Part shown: positions 50,801 through 52,790 of the stretch, in pieces
Position numbering within the stretch: the first letter of the stretch is position 1
Layout: each line of letters opens with the position of its first letter
DNA from: Bemisia tabaci
Lineage: Eukaryota; Arthropoda; Insecta; Hemiptera; Aleyrodidae
Assembly: GCF_918797505.1 (NCBI RefSeq)
Contig: NC_092801.1
Span: 37,688,517-37,752,516 of the forward strand
Direction: 5' to 3'
DNA: 64,000 nt
Notes under the pieces: generated by a model
What the model saw: the letters and a program-made list of their open reading frames with translations, nothing else
The model's database searches: none
Told to the model about the DNA's origin: nothing
Program-made: the position numbers and the translations under genes

Positions 50801-52416
50801 TTCTGGTAAACTTATGAATATTTTCCCCTCGATTTTTCAGATAATTTTGTTCGCGATTTCACTTAAAGATTCTGAAAATTTCAAGGAAAAATATTCATAA
50901 CTTTCCTCCAAAATAAACATTTTATCGAGGTAAATTTCGCAACTCTCGAATGTTCGCACGGCGTTTTTCCTTAGCACGGCAGTGCTGAAGAGATTGACCT
51001 TGAACCTGCGAGACGAGCATACGCGTCAAACGGAGGATACTACTTACGTCACGGGCAATTGTGCCAACGAAAAAAAAACCGCTGATAAGTTCATTGCAGA
51101 CTTTCAAAGTCGCCATGTTGGGAAACAATTTTGCTTTTCCGGAGCTGACCTCTACAAGGACAGAAAAACGTGAGTGGAAAGGTAGAATCTGCACCGGAAA
51201 AATTTCCTACAAAAATCCCATCAGACGTTTTTGCGCTAAAAGGCGTTTCTGCAACATCAGGCAAATATTCCTGGGCCTCCAGATTTTGCTATTTTCGCTC
51301 CAACATTTCTCGTATTTACATAGTTTTAGTTCAGCATTATTGTAAGTTATTTTGGTTAAACATGGTAATATGCAGCTGATCAGACTGTCCATGAGAATTC
51401 GTTCATTTCATATCGATGGTGAAACTACCAAACCACGTATCTCGGTTTGCGACGTCGCAGACTTCCTGTCATACTTTATTTTTTAAATGAAAAACTACTT
51501 AACATCCAGTCTTGAAAATTTCTGTGATTTTTCCTCTTTGTGCGGAGAAAATTCCGTGAAAATTTCAAGGAATGATATTGATTTGGTCTACTTCAAAAAA
51601 ATAAAATGTGAGCGTAGATTTTTAAACACCGCAAACGAGATACGTGGTTTGGTAGTTTCACCGTTGATATGGGAAAACAGTGAATTATAGTCATTATTTG
51701 GCTATACTCCAAGTCTCCCACTCAGTTTTATGACAATGGCAGTGATACTCATTTCATAAAAAGTTGAGTTACCATTCGAGATCGATCTTGATTTTTTATA
51801 CCCCCCCCCTTCTCTCCCTCCCTCTCCCCCCTCCCTCTTTCTCTCCCTCTCTCTTACCATTTTACTTAAGCTTAGGTATGCTTTGCGTTCTCAATTTTTT
51901 TATTATTCCTTCGCACTTGAGGTGTGTTTAATGAATAATGTATACTGTAAGGCGAGCATTGACCCATCCATCAGACTTATGCAATCGTAGATCACATTTT
52001 TTTCCTGTTCACTGGGATGTTTACTCCGAGCTCATAATCAAAAACTCTTTTTATTTGAAAAATAAAATAAGTAAATAAATATATAAATAAATTTAATCTT
52101 TTTCACCGTTAACCATTATAAACAAAATTCCAGCGTTTGAGTTTTAAATAGATTGACTTGTTTTTATTTTCCTGGTGTAGTCGTTAAAAGGCTTTAACAG
52201 AGGTAACAAAGTTGATTTTTATTTTATGTCCTGTTTCAGGGTGATTCGGGTGGTCCTCTTGGGATTCCGCACCCGGACAGCAAATGTCAACACTACATCG
52301 TGGGTATTACATCGTTCGGGAAAGTTTGCGGCCAAGAAAATTCACCAGGGGTCTACACTCGAGTATCTTCGTACCTGCCGTGGATAGAAAATATTGTCTG
52401 GAACGGACAGCAATGA
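6542..52416 (+). CDS. Clip-domain serine protease with giant linker (spliced, 7 coding exons, 1514 aa)
   Basis: Exons 6542-6662, 35003-38545, 39830-39993, 42335-42441, 44212-44474, 47575-47744 and 52240-52416. All junctions are GT-AG, all phases match, and the total is 4545 nt. Seen in order: signal peptide (about residues 1-22), clip domain with six Cys (45, 55, 61, 77, 89, 90), a linker of roughly 1,130 residues rich in Arg, Asp and Glu, a linking Cys1254, activation site SVSL|IVGG (Leu1261-Ile1262), and an S1 domain with His1306, Asp1356 and Ser1459. Asp1453 at the S1 pocket base plus two pocket Gly predict trypsin-like specificity. Known of the family: secreted zymogens acting in Toll or prophenoloxidase cascades; Leu before IVGG is typical of the CLIPC group (Drosophila Snake). 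Inferred: CLIPC-like zymogen; exact orthologue unknown. The linker is far longer than usual. Exon 1 is linked by phase and signal peptide only, across a 28.3 kb intron. Confidence 0.88.
6728..7045. mobile_element. MITE, AATGGAGAATTTGCA family, copy 1
   Basis: Begins AATGGAGAATTTCCACAC and ends TTGCAAATTCTC, the imperfect inverse. Contains GACGTCATCTGGCGGCATTT, which is shared exactly with copy 2 at 7839-8164. It lies only 65 bases inside intron 1. Confidence 0.65.
7046..7838. other. Intron 1 between two MITE copies, nothing recognised
   Basis: No ORF of note. A short direct triplication (GGGGGCC or GGGTACC plus AAGAGGCACTTGA) at about 7230-7290 is the only structure seen. Confidence 0.4.
7839..8164. 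mobile_element. MITE, AATGGAGAATTTGCA family, copy 2
   Basis: Begins AATGGAGAATTTGCACGC and ends GCAAATTCTCCATT. Co-linear with 6728-7045 over its full length with scattered substitutions and small indels, so the pair fixes the element's boundaries. No protein-coding capacity. Confidence 0.7.
8645..8903. mobile_element. Foldback MITE with ACTGGAAAAAA ends and an expanded poly-T tract
   Basis: Arms contain TTGGATCTAGAGTCTAGACT and, inverted, GACTCTAGATCCAA, plus paired blocks ATACTCTTGATTCAATCGGA and CTGATCGAACAAGAGTAT. The right end holds an uninterrupted run of about 40 T before CAGTG, longer than in the sister copies at 43882-44110 and 44627-44891. The ORF ending in poly-Phe comes from this run. 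Confidence 0.7.
8904..9917. other. Intron 1 sequence, no gene recognised
   Basis: Degraded pieces of ATCGAT-containing foldback elements occur near 9240-9420 (CCATTTAAACCTATGCTAAT). The 182-codon ORF at 9700-10248 runs across two independent MITEs and is rejected as a gene. Confidence 0.4.
9918..10078. mobile_element. hAT-like MITE, CAGTGGCGTGGC family
   Basis: Left end is degraded (GGCGCGGCGTGCTTTGCAAT); right end is well kept (TTCACGCCTCGCCACTG). It shares CATTTAAACC and AAAGGATCGAT with the copy at 2252 and ends six bases before the next element starts. Confidence 0.55.
10084..10468. mobile_element. 385-bp TIR element with ~75-bp arms, TSD TCCT
   Basis: Starts ATAGACGCTATTAGTGCCAC and ends with its exact inverse GTGGCACTAATAGCGTCTAT. 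Pairing continues through about 75 bp at each end (CGGTATCGATTGTATCGAAC is included). TCCT flanks it at 10080-10083 and 10469-10472. Arms this well preserved suggest a young insertion. No ORF inside. Confidence 0.8.
10469..12342. other. Intron 1 sequence with MITE relics, no gene recognised
   Basis: Includes the element at 10959-11190. An inverted pair CTTAAGTTTTTTGAGTTCAT / ATGAACTCAAAAAACTTAAG lies near 11805 and 11947. A left-half fragment of the CTGCCGTGCTAAGG family lies near 12250-12330. Nothing coding is supported. Confidence 0.4.
10959..11190. mobile_element. MITE, CAAAAAGTAACCAGCGC family, copy 1
   Basis: Left end AGCAAAAAGTAACCAGCGCA is inverted at the right as GCTGGTTCCTTTTTG. Co-linear with 48835-49064, which shares GTGTTGTAAAAATGTT and TTGCACGATTTTGAAA. 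Both copies are about 230 bp. Confidence 0.65.
12735..21108 (+). repeat. Satellite array of ~175-bp monomers, about 48 copies
   Basis: Head-to-tail monomers of 175 bp, some 178 bp owing to ACATCCTATACGG in place of ACCTATACAGG, run with few interruptions for 8.4 kb. Each holds GGGATAAAACGGGATTTCTT, ACCGGGATAAAAGGGAGG and a cluster of TATCGAT/CGATAC words. Variant monomers recur in order at a 2,290-bp distance (for example CCTAGAAAAACGGG at 12811 and 15101), giving a 13-monomer higher-order duplication. The last few monomers before 21108 are more diverged. A 73-codon ORF at 16392 exists only because of one inserted A in one monomer. Confidence 0.95.
21108..21415 (+). repeat. AACACATCAA minisatellite/microsatellite
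   Basis: Variations on AAACACATCAAACACA, with ATCATGAAACACAATC inserted regularly, form units of about 40 bp directly following the last satellite monomer. Sequence after 21415 changes to ATCGATA-rich DNA. Confidence 0.85.
21416..22279. other. AT-rich DNA with short CGATAAAATCGCGAT repeats
   Basis: Between 21716 and 21860 the words CGATAATATTGCGAT and CGATAAAATCGCGAT repeat several times. Reverse-strand translation gives an ORF with recurring AILS that reflects only these repeats. No gene recognised. Confidence 0.5.
22280..22316 (+). mobile_element. Helitron-like 3' terminus (GC hairpin plus CTAG followed by T)
   Basis: A compact hairpin GGCCGC-GGA-GCGGCC is followed by AGGGGGCGGAGCCCT and CTAG at 22312-22315, then T. 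This matches the general plan of Helitron 3' ends (GC stem-loop, CTRR, insertion before T). A similar sequence on the other strand at about 58013-58050 (GGGGGCACATCCCCTAGT read in reverse) supports a repeated terminus. No Rep/helicase ORF is present, so at most this is a non-autonomous element. Confidence 0.4.
22320..22440. repeat. Short inverted repeat after the Helitron-like end
   Basis: TATATAAAAAAAGGT and GAGCTTTTCGCAAA are mirrored by TTTGTGAAAAGCTTACGAAA and ACTTTTTTATATATAA, forming an imperfect hairpin of about 120 bp. Confidence 0.5.
22441..24673. other. Intron 1 sequence, MITE fragments, no gene recognised
   Basis: A right-end fragment of the CTGCCGTGCTAAGG family lies at about 22640-22690. 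The region 23300-24670 is ordinary AT-rich DNA with a piece (23925-24040) of the dispersed repeat also present at 3836-4075. No coding support. Confidence 0.4.
23059..23298. mobile_element. CTGCCGTGCTAAGG foldback MITE, right end truncated
   Basis: Left end CTGCCGTGCTAAGGAAGAAC is perfect for the family. The right side retains GTGGCAACGTCTGAAGG and TTCATACGG, then breaks off before the terminal repeat. Confidence 0.7.
24674..24900. mobile_element. MITE, TTCCGGCCAAAGTATCAC family, copy 1
   Basis: Arms TCGGCCAAAGTATCACGAGC and GCTTGTGATACTTTGCCCGG are inverted, as are AAAATTTCCGCCGCCATTTT and its partner near 24845. The centre contains a second inverted pair (AATTTCACTGAATTT / AAATTCAGTGAAATT). 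A sister copy is at 49163-49400. Confidence 0.75.
24901..26927. other. Intron 1 sequence, no gene recognised
   Basis: Apart from the element at 25337-25585, this is AT-rich DNA without conserved ORFs or recognisable repeats. Confidence 0.4.
25337..25585. mobile_element. MITE, ACAGAAAGGAACCAAGCCAC family
   Basis: Left AACAGAAAGGAACCAAGCCA is inverted at the right (TGCCTTGGTTCCTTCCTGCTT). A second, interrupted copy at 43179-43815 shares CCACATCAG and the inner ATTTGGCAA block. Confidence 0.65.
26928..27171. mobile_element. Divergent CTGCCGTGC foldback MITE
   Basis: Ends CTGCCGTGCAACGCAAAAAC and GTTCTTGCTTAGCACGGCAG. The termini match the CTGCCGTGCTAAGG family but the interior does not, so it is a distinct subfamily. 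Confidence 0.65.
27285..28960 (+). repeat. Tandem array of ~150-bp repeats, first array
   Basis: Units carry TTTTTAAAGGATGCAACTATT, CGGCCTCTGAGGCCACGCTA, GGAAGTATCTTTTCTGGTTG and GGCGTTTTTTATGCGTTGAC in fixed order, with a period of about 142-156 bp and about seven units. GGCCTCTGAGGCC is itself a perfect 6-bp stem with a one-base loop. The array is split by a 548-bp MITE at 27592-28139, and units toward 28960 are more diverged. The same repeat forms a second array at 45235-47025. Confidence 0.9.
27592..28139. mobile_element. 548-bp MITE inside the repeat array, TSD AATT
   Basis: Left end GAAGACACCGCACCAAGAAC is inverted at the right (GTTCCTGGTGCGGTGTTCTC). AATT flanks both sides (27588-27591 and 28140-28143). 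Uninterrupted neighbouring units read straight across this point (AGTCTTAATTTAGAAAATG), which confirms the insertion site and shows that the array is older. Confidence 0.85.
28961..29329. other. Intron 1 sequence, nothing recognised
   Basis: No ORF or repeat family identified apart from the inexact palindrome CACACACTGTGTG near 29090. Confidence 0.35.
29330..29583. mobile_element. CTGCCGTGCTAAGG foldback MITE, near complete
   Basis: Left CTGCCATGCTAAGGAAAAAC pairs with right GTTCTTCCTTAGCACGGCTG. The next block is GTTGCCAAATTTCC against GGAAATTTGGCAAC. Pairing persists through most of the 254 bp, so the transcript of either strand could fold into one long imperfect hairpin. Confidence 0.8.
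30232..30485. mobile_element. CTGCCGTGCTAAGG foldback MITE, near complete
   Basis: Left CTGCCGTGCTAAGGAAAAAC, right CTCTTCCTTAGCACAGCAG; same length (254 bp) and internal palindrome as the copy at 29330, about 0.9 kb away in the same orientation. Confidence 0.8.
30486..32114. other. Intron 1 sequence, no gene recognised
   Basis: 30785-31020 is a copy of the dispersed repeat at 3836-4075. The overlapping small ORFs at 30453-30853 on both strands show no domain. Confidence 0.4.
32115..32748. mobile_element. CGCACAGTGGATCGAGTC-family MITE split by a younger insertion
   Basis: The left part CGGCACACAGTGGATCGAGT matches 567-808 up to AAAGTTTCTAAATT. The right part resumes at AATTTTGTCTGACCTCTCC and ends TTTGTGCGGCG. 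The middle 379 bp (32323-32701) is a separate element. Confidence 0.75.
32323..32701. mobile_element. 379-bp GGACGTATTT MITE nested in an older MITE, TSD AATT
   Basis: Ends GGACGTATTTCTACCAAACA and TTTGGTAGAATTACGTCC are inverted, as are GGGGTGTGCTC and GAGCACACCCC inside. AATT flanks at 32319-32322 and 32702-32705. The inner GAACTCATGAGCCGCGGGCA and GCTCATGAGTT blocks recur in the copy at 33352. Confidence 0.85.
32749..33320. other. Intron 1 sequence, ORFs without support
   Basis: Overlapping ORFs on both strands at 32808-33139 show no recognised domain; the minus-strand one is Ser-rich. No other structure was identified. Confidence 0.35.
33321..33939. mobile_element. Foldback element with TCGTGCGTGGGACCCGAAGT ends, host of a nested MITE
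   Basis: The left arm TCGTGCGTGGGACCCGAAGT, then TTAGGTCATAT, continues after the insertion with ATGGATCTCTGAAGTTTTCG. The right arm is the exact inverse. The loop contains four imperfect repeats of CGGATGTGAGAACCGAAGTT. Restoring continuity across 33352-33717 is what makes both arms match. Confidence 0.8.
33352..33717. mobile_element. 366-bp GGACGTATTT MITE nested in a foldback element, TSD ATAT
   Basis: Ends GGACGTATTTATGCTAAAAG and CTTTTCGCATAAATACGTCC are inverted. ATAT flanks both sides (33348-33351 and 33718-33721). Same family as 32323-32701, only about 650 bp away. Confidence 0.85.
34031..34284. mobile_element. CTGCCGTGCTAAGG foldback MITE, slightly decayed
   Basis: Left CTGCAATACTAAGGAAAAAC, right TTTTACCTTAGCAAGGCA, with GTTGCCAAATTTC and GAAAATTTGGCAAC inside. 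254 bp, same orientation pattern as the other copies. Confidence 0.7.
34285..35002 (+). other. End of intron 1, no other feature
   Basis: AT-rich sequence leading to the acceptor TTTCTGTTTCAG before 35003. A TTG-initiated frame opens upstream at 34987, but the acceptor plus the phase match with exon 1 place the true exon start at 35003. Confidence 0.5.
35003..38545 (+). CDS. Protease exon 2: clip domain and the giant linker
   Basis: 3,543 nt coding residues 41-1222. The clip domain occupies about residues 42-92, ending ICCAFDD. The rest is linker: an acidic run at about 35797-35850; two furin-type RxKR sites (RAKR|S after residue 368 and RQKR|V after residue 407); a more globular stretch with two Cys around 36580-36960 that includes an RGD; an Arg/Ser/Asp/Tyr-rich tract; an exact 42-bp (14-residue) repeat at 37861-37986; and YPQGNN-type repeats at 38230-38340. 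The donor CTA|GTAAGT is at 38545/38546. A 395-codon open frame on the same strand (36908-38095) is a compositional shadow. A single exon this long for a linker is unusual among clip proteases. Confidence 0.9.
37861..37986 (+). repeat. Coding 42-bp tandem repeat in the linker
   Basis: Two consecutive 42-bp units (37861-37902 and 37903-37944) are identical, and a third (37945-37986) differs at its end. Each encodes [14 protein letters not shown]. Degenerate units extend on both sides (from about 37690 to 38050). The repeat keeps the frame, so unit number could vary between individuals without destroying the protein. Confidence 0.9.
38709..38960. mobile_element. CTGCCGTGCTAAGG foldback MITE in intron 2
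   Basis: Left CTGCCGTGCTAAGAAAGAAC, right GTTCTTCCTTAGCAAGGCAG. Sits about 160 bp after the exon 2 donor. Interior palindrome as in other copies. Confidence 0.8.
38961..39829 (+). other. Remainder of intron 2
   Basis: AT-rich; 39050-39180 resembles the dispersed repeat at 3836-4075. Ends with a short pyrimidine tract and TTATAATAG before exon 3. Confidence 0.45.
39830..39993 (+). CDS. Protease exon 3: linking cysteine and activation site
   Basis: Encodes CAEYKKL through [32 protein letters not shown] is the new N-terminus after zymogen cleavage. Leu at P1 means the activator should be chymotrypsin- or elastase-like rather than trypsin-like. Cys1254, eight residues before the cut, is expected to stay disulfide-bonded to the catalytic chain (RPACL in exon 5). 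Phase 1 entry, donor ATG|GTAAGT at 39993/39994. Confidence 0.92.
40033..40286. mobile_element. CTGCCGTGCTAAGG foldback MITE in intron 3, copy 1
   Basis: Left GTGCCCGTGCTAAGGAAAAA, right TTTTTCTTTGGCACAGCAG. It starts 40 bases after the exon 3 donor; a short duplicate TGCTAAGGAAAGG lies just before it. Confidence 0.75.
40287..41544 (+). other. Intron 3 sequence, no gene recognised
   Basis: A 94-codon ORF at 40514-40798 has no recognisable domain. No other repeat identified. Confidence 0.4.
41545..41797. mobile_element. CTGCCGTGCTAAGG foldback MITE in intron 3, copy 2
   Basis: Left CTGCCATGCTAAGGAAGAAC, right GTTTTTCCTTGGCACGGCAG; 253 bp, complete. Confidence 0.8.
41960..42095. mobile_element. 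Short GGACGTATTT-type foldback relic
   Basis: TGGACTATTTCTGCCAAACA at the left and GTCTGATAGAAATACGTTCA at the right are imperfect inverses. The loop shares CACCCATACGAATAT with the relic at 4076-4192. Confidence 0.55.
42335..42441 (+). CDS. Protease exon 4: catalytic histidine
   Basis: Encodes VALGYKN through [23 protein letters not shown] plus two bases. Cys and TAAHC form the conserved disulfide around the catalytic His1306. Acceptor TTTGCAG, donor T|GTAAGT at 42441/42442, exit phase 2, matching exon 5. Confidence 0.93.
42621..42784. mobile_element. hAT-like MITE, CAGTGG family, with approximate 8-bp TSD
   Basis: Begins CAGTGGGGAGGCGTGAG and ends CACGCCACACCACTG. Flanks CAGACGTG and CCGTCGTG match at six of eight positions, consistent with an aged hAT duplication. 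Inner inverted ATCGATTAACG and ATCGATCCTTATCC blocks link it to 2252 and 9918. Confidence 0.65.
42785..43178. other. Intron 4 sequence including a degenerate copy of the 45750-46299 element
   Basis: 42950-43150 resembles the interior of 45750-46299 (TCAAATCGCGC, AGCTGAGCCAA, GTAACGTTTAG in the same order). Ends were not identified. Confidence 0.45.
43179..43815. mobile_element. ACAGAAAGGAACCAAGCCAC-family MITE split by a hAT MITE
   Basis: The left part AGCAGAAGGTAGGTAACCAA (plus GCCACATCAG) and the right part GATGTGGCTTGGTTCCTTTC, TGCTTAGCGCGGTCC are the inverted ends. Continuity is restored by removing 43314-43688 with one copy of the 8-bp duplication. Confidence 0.75.
43314..43688. mobile_element. 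375-bp hAT MITE with perfect 8-bp TSD TGCTAGGC
   Basis: Ends CAGAGACAAGAAACCCTCCA and GGAGGGTCTCTTGTCTCTG are inverted. TGCTAGGC occurs immediately before (43306-43313) and after (43689-43696). Inner arms GGAAGCTTTTACTTTCGGG / CCCGAAAGTAAAAGCTTCC and TGACTTACCTACATGG / CCATGTAGGATGTAGGTAAG also pair. The 8-bp duplication and CAGAG termini fit the hAT superfamily. Confidence 0.88.
43882..44110. mobile_element. CACTGG...AAAAAA foldback MITE flanked by 20-bp direct repeats
   Basis: Starts CACTGGGGAAAAAAGTCG and ends CGACTTTTTTTCTAGTG. Interior inverted blocks match the copies at 8645 and 44627. It is flanked directly by AAGCTTAAAGTCGTAACCTT (43862-43881) and AAGCTTAAATTCGTAACCTT (44111-44130), a 19/20 match. 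It ends about 100 bp before exon 5. Confidence 0.8.
44212..44474 (+). CDS. Protease exon 5: catalytic aspartate
   Basis: Encodes [30 protein letters not shown] (Asp1356), IRPACL (partner Cys for the light chain), and [11 protein letters not shown]. The acceptor after GTTTTTCAG and donor TATG|GTTAGT give phases 2 in and 1 out. The sequence is GC-rich compared with its introns, as the other S1 exons are. Confidence 0.94.
44512..45090. mobile_element. CACTAGAGCCCC-family foldback MITE split by another MITE
   Basis: The left part (CTGAGAGTAAAGACAC, GTCACAAACGGGAATAAAGA) and right part (CTTTATTTCCGTTTGTGACA, TATAAAGGGGCTCTAGGG) match 5094-5400. The junction reads AATCGAT / ATTACAAAGATT, as in the uninterrupted copy once 44627-44891 is removed. 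Confidence 0.75.
44627..44891. mobile_element. 265-bp CACTGGAAAAAAA MITE nested in an older MITE
   Basis: Ends CACTGGAAAAAAAACA and TTTTTTTTCCAGTG. Inside are TTGGATCTAGCGTCCAGACT and GGACTCTAGATCCAATGGG inverted. The flanking duplication is at most AT, judged against the empty host copy at 5094-5400. Confidence 0.78.
45235..47025 (+). repeat. Tandem array of ~150-bp repeats, second array (intron 5)
   Basis: Eight units with the same ordered blocks as 27285-28960 (TGCAACTATTCGGCCTCTGA, GGCCACGCTAGGAAGTATCT, TTTTATGCGTTGACACTCTT, GCTACGCTGCTACACTGTTG). Units here are more uniform than in array 1. It is split by a 550-bp MITE at 45750-46299. Confidence 0.9.
45750..46299. mobile_element. 550-bp TIR element with CACTAGACAAGGTACGAA ends, inside the array
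   Basis: GGATCACTAGACAAGGTACG at the left and CGTACCTTGTCTAGTGGTCC at the right are inverse. Arms continue with long imperfect pairing (TTCACGTAGAACACGA / TCGTGCTCTACGTGAA). The duplication looks like a 2-3 bp AT/AAT. A degenerate relative is at 42950-43150. Confidence 0.82.
47575..47744 (+). CDS. Protease exon 6: pre-serine region and S1 pocket
   Basis: Encodes [27 protein letters not shown], and GGKDTCL. The Cys168-Cys182-type disulfide pair is present. Asp1453 (KDTC) occupies chymotrypsin position 189, which predicts cleavage after Arg or Lys. Residue 192 is Leu where Gln is usual. Acceptor TTTGTTTCAG, donor CTG|GTAAGG at 47744/47745, phase 0. Confidence 0.94.
47788..48760 (-). mobile_element. 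5'-truncated non-LTR retrotransposon (LINE), interrupted by a hAT MITE
   Basis: On the minus strand, 48314-48748 encodes 144 residues typical of the C-terminal end of insect LINE polymerases: [11 protein letters not shown], a stretch with [46 protein letters not shown]. The catalytic reverse transcriptase motifs and the endonuclease are missing, so this is a dead copy. Its 3' tail lies at 47788-47849 (minus-strand AAAAGCGGCTTTGCACATAC plus ATACAT). A related tail occurs on the + strand at 50165-50250. The clade is RTE-like at a guess. It begins about 45 bp after the exon 6 donor. Confidence 0.8.
47850..48252. mobile_element. 403-bp hAT MITE with perfect 8-bp TSD GCCGCCAA
   Basis: Begins CAGTGTTCGAAACTCA and ends TGAGTTTCGAACACTG, with GCCGCCAA before (47842-47849) and after (48253-48260). 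The interior is rich in GGCGCC words (AGGCGCCAACGCGCC, ATGGCGCCTAAAAA). It interrupts the 3' UTR of the LINE, so it is younger than the LINE. ORFs at 47951-48184 and 48236-48700 are not genes. Confidence 0.9.
48835..49064. mobile_element. MITE, CAAAAAGTAACCAGCGC family, copy 2
   Basis: AACAAAAAGTAACCGGCGCA at the left, GCGCTGGTTTCTTTTTG at the right. Co-linear with 10959-11190. Confidence 0.65.
49163..49400. mobile_element. MITE, TTCCGGCCAAAGTATCAC family, copy 2
   Basis: TTCCGGCCAAAGTATCACAA at the left and TTGTGATACTTTGGCCGGAA at the right are perfect inverses. Same interior as 24674-24900. Confidence 0.82.
49401..50164 (+). other. Intron 6 sequence
   Basis: Contains the GGACTGC MITE (49754-49890). 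Otherwise no recognised feature. Confidence 0.4.
49754..49890. mobile_element. 137-bp MITE with GGACTGCATTTTGC ends, TSD ATTT
   Basis: GGACTGCATTTTGCAATTTG and the inverse CTAATTGCAAAATGTAGTCC bound the element. ATTT precedes (49750-49753) and follows (49891-49894). Same family as 3010-3149. Confidence 0.78.
50165..50250 (+). mobile_element. 3' tail of a severely 5'-truncated LINE
   Basis: GTCGCAGAGCGCCCTAGCGC, GCCGTAAAAGCGGCTTATAT then ATACATAC. The same tail, in reverse, ends the LINE at 47788. Only about 85 bp remain. Confidence 0.6.
50730..50982. mobile_element. CTGCCGTGCTAAGG foldback MITE in intron 6
   Basis: CTGCCGTACTAAGGAGGAAC and GTTTTTCCTTAGCACGGCAG; 253 bp, complete, with the usual GTTGCCAAATTTCC inner block. 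Confidence 0.82.
51804..51858 (+). repeat. C/T-only tract (about 55 bp)
   Basis: A run of CCCCCCCCC, then CT-rich repeats such as CCCTCCCTCTCC and CTCTCCCTCTCTCT, all pyrimidine on this strand, about 380 bp before the last exon. Low-complexity sequence able to adopt triplex forms. Confidence 0.8.
52240..52416 (+). CDS. Protease exon 7: catalytic serine and C-terminus
   Basis: Encodes [58 protein letters not shown] and a TGA stop. Ser1459 is the nucleophile. The glycines in SFG and in SPGVY line an open S1 pocket. Phase 0 entry from exon 6. The terminal 13 codons are nearly identical to the paralogue end at 1-41. Confidence 0.95.
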   Translation, partial: GDSGGPLGIPHPDSKCQHYIVGITSFGKVCGQENSPGVYTRVSSYLPWIENIVWNGQQ

Positions 52417-52790
52417 ATCTAGTCATTCAACAAATAATTTAATTCTACTTTTTCTATTTTATTCCATGTTGTAAATTTTATATTTTTGACTACAAAATGT
52501 ACATATATCACTTGCCTCGGAATGTAAATGAATGCTCAGTAAACCAGAGAATGCTTTTAAAGGATATTTACAGAATATTTTTTTTTTTTCAATGAAAAAT
52601 TACGAAAATGTTTTTGAATTATCCTATGAATTCTCTGAAATATGATTCTTTGTATAAGTAATGAAATCTTGAAAAGACTTTGACGGATCCTTACTAAGTT
52701 TTATACAAATTAATGTAGATAATTTTATTAGTACATTTTAACACAAATTTACAGTTTTTAATGATATATTTTTACGTTTCAAAATGCTTT
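52417..52790 (+). repeat. 3' UTR/flank of the protease, duplicated at 42-395
   Basis: Shares TTCAACAAAT, CTACTTTTTCTATTTTATTC and many further blocks with 42-395. The AATAAA of the upstream copy is AATGAA here, and no other perfect AATAAA was seen in the conserved flank. Confidence 0.8.

Larger units (their letters stand above)
50251..52239 (+). other. Rest of intron 6
   Basis: Holds one MITE (50730-50982), a copy of the repeat at 2905-3240 (51480-51680, without the inserted MITE), a pyrimidine tract, and the acceptor CCTGTTTCAG. Small ORFs at 50922-51690 show no domain. Confidence 0.45.
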
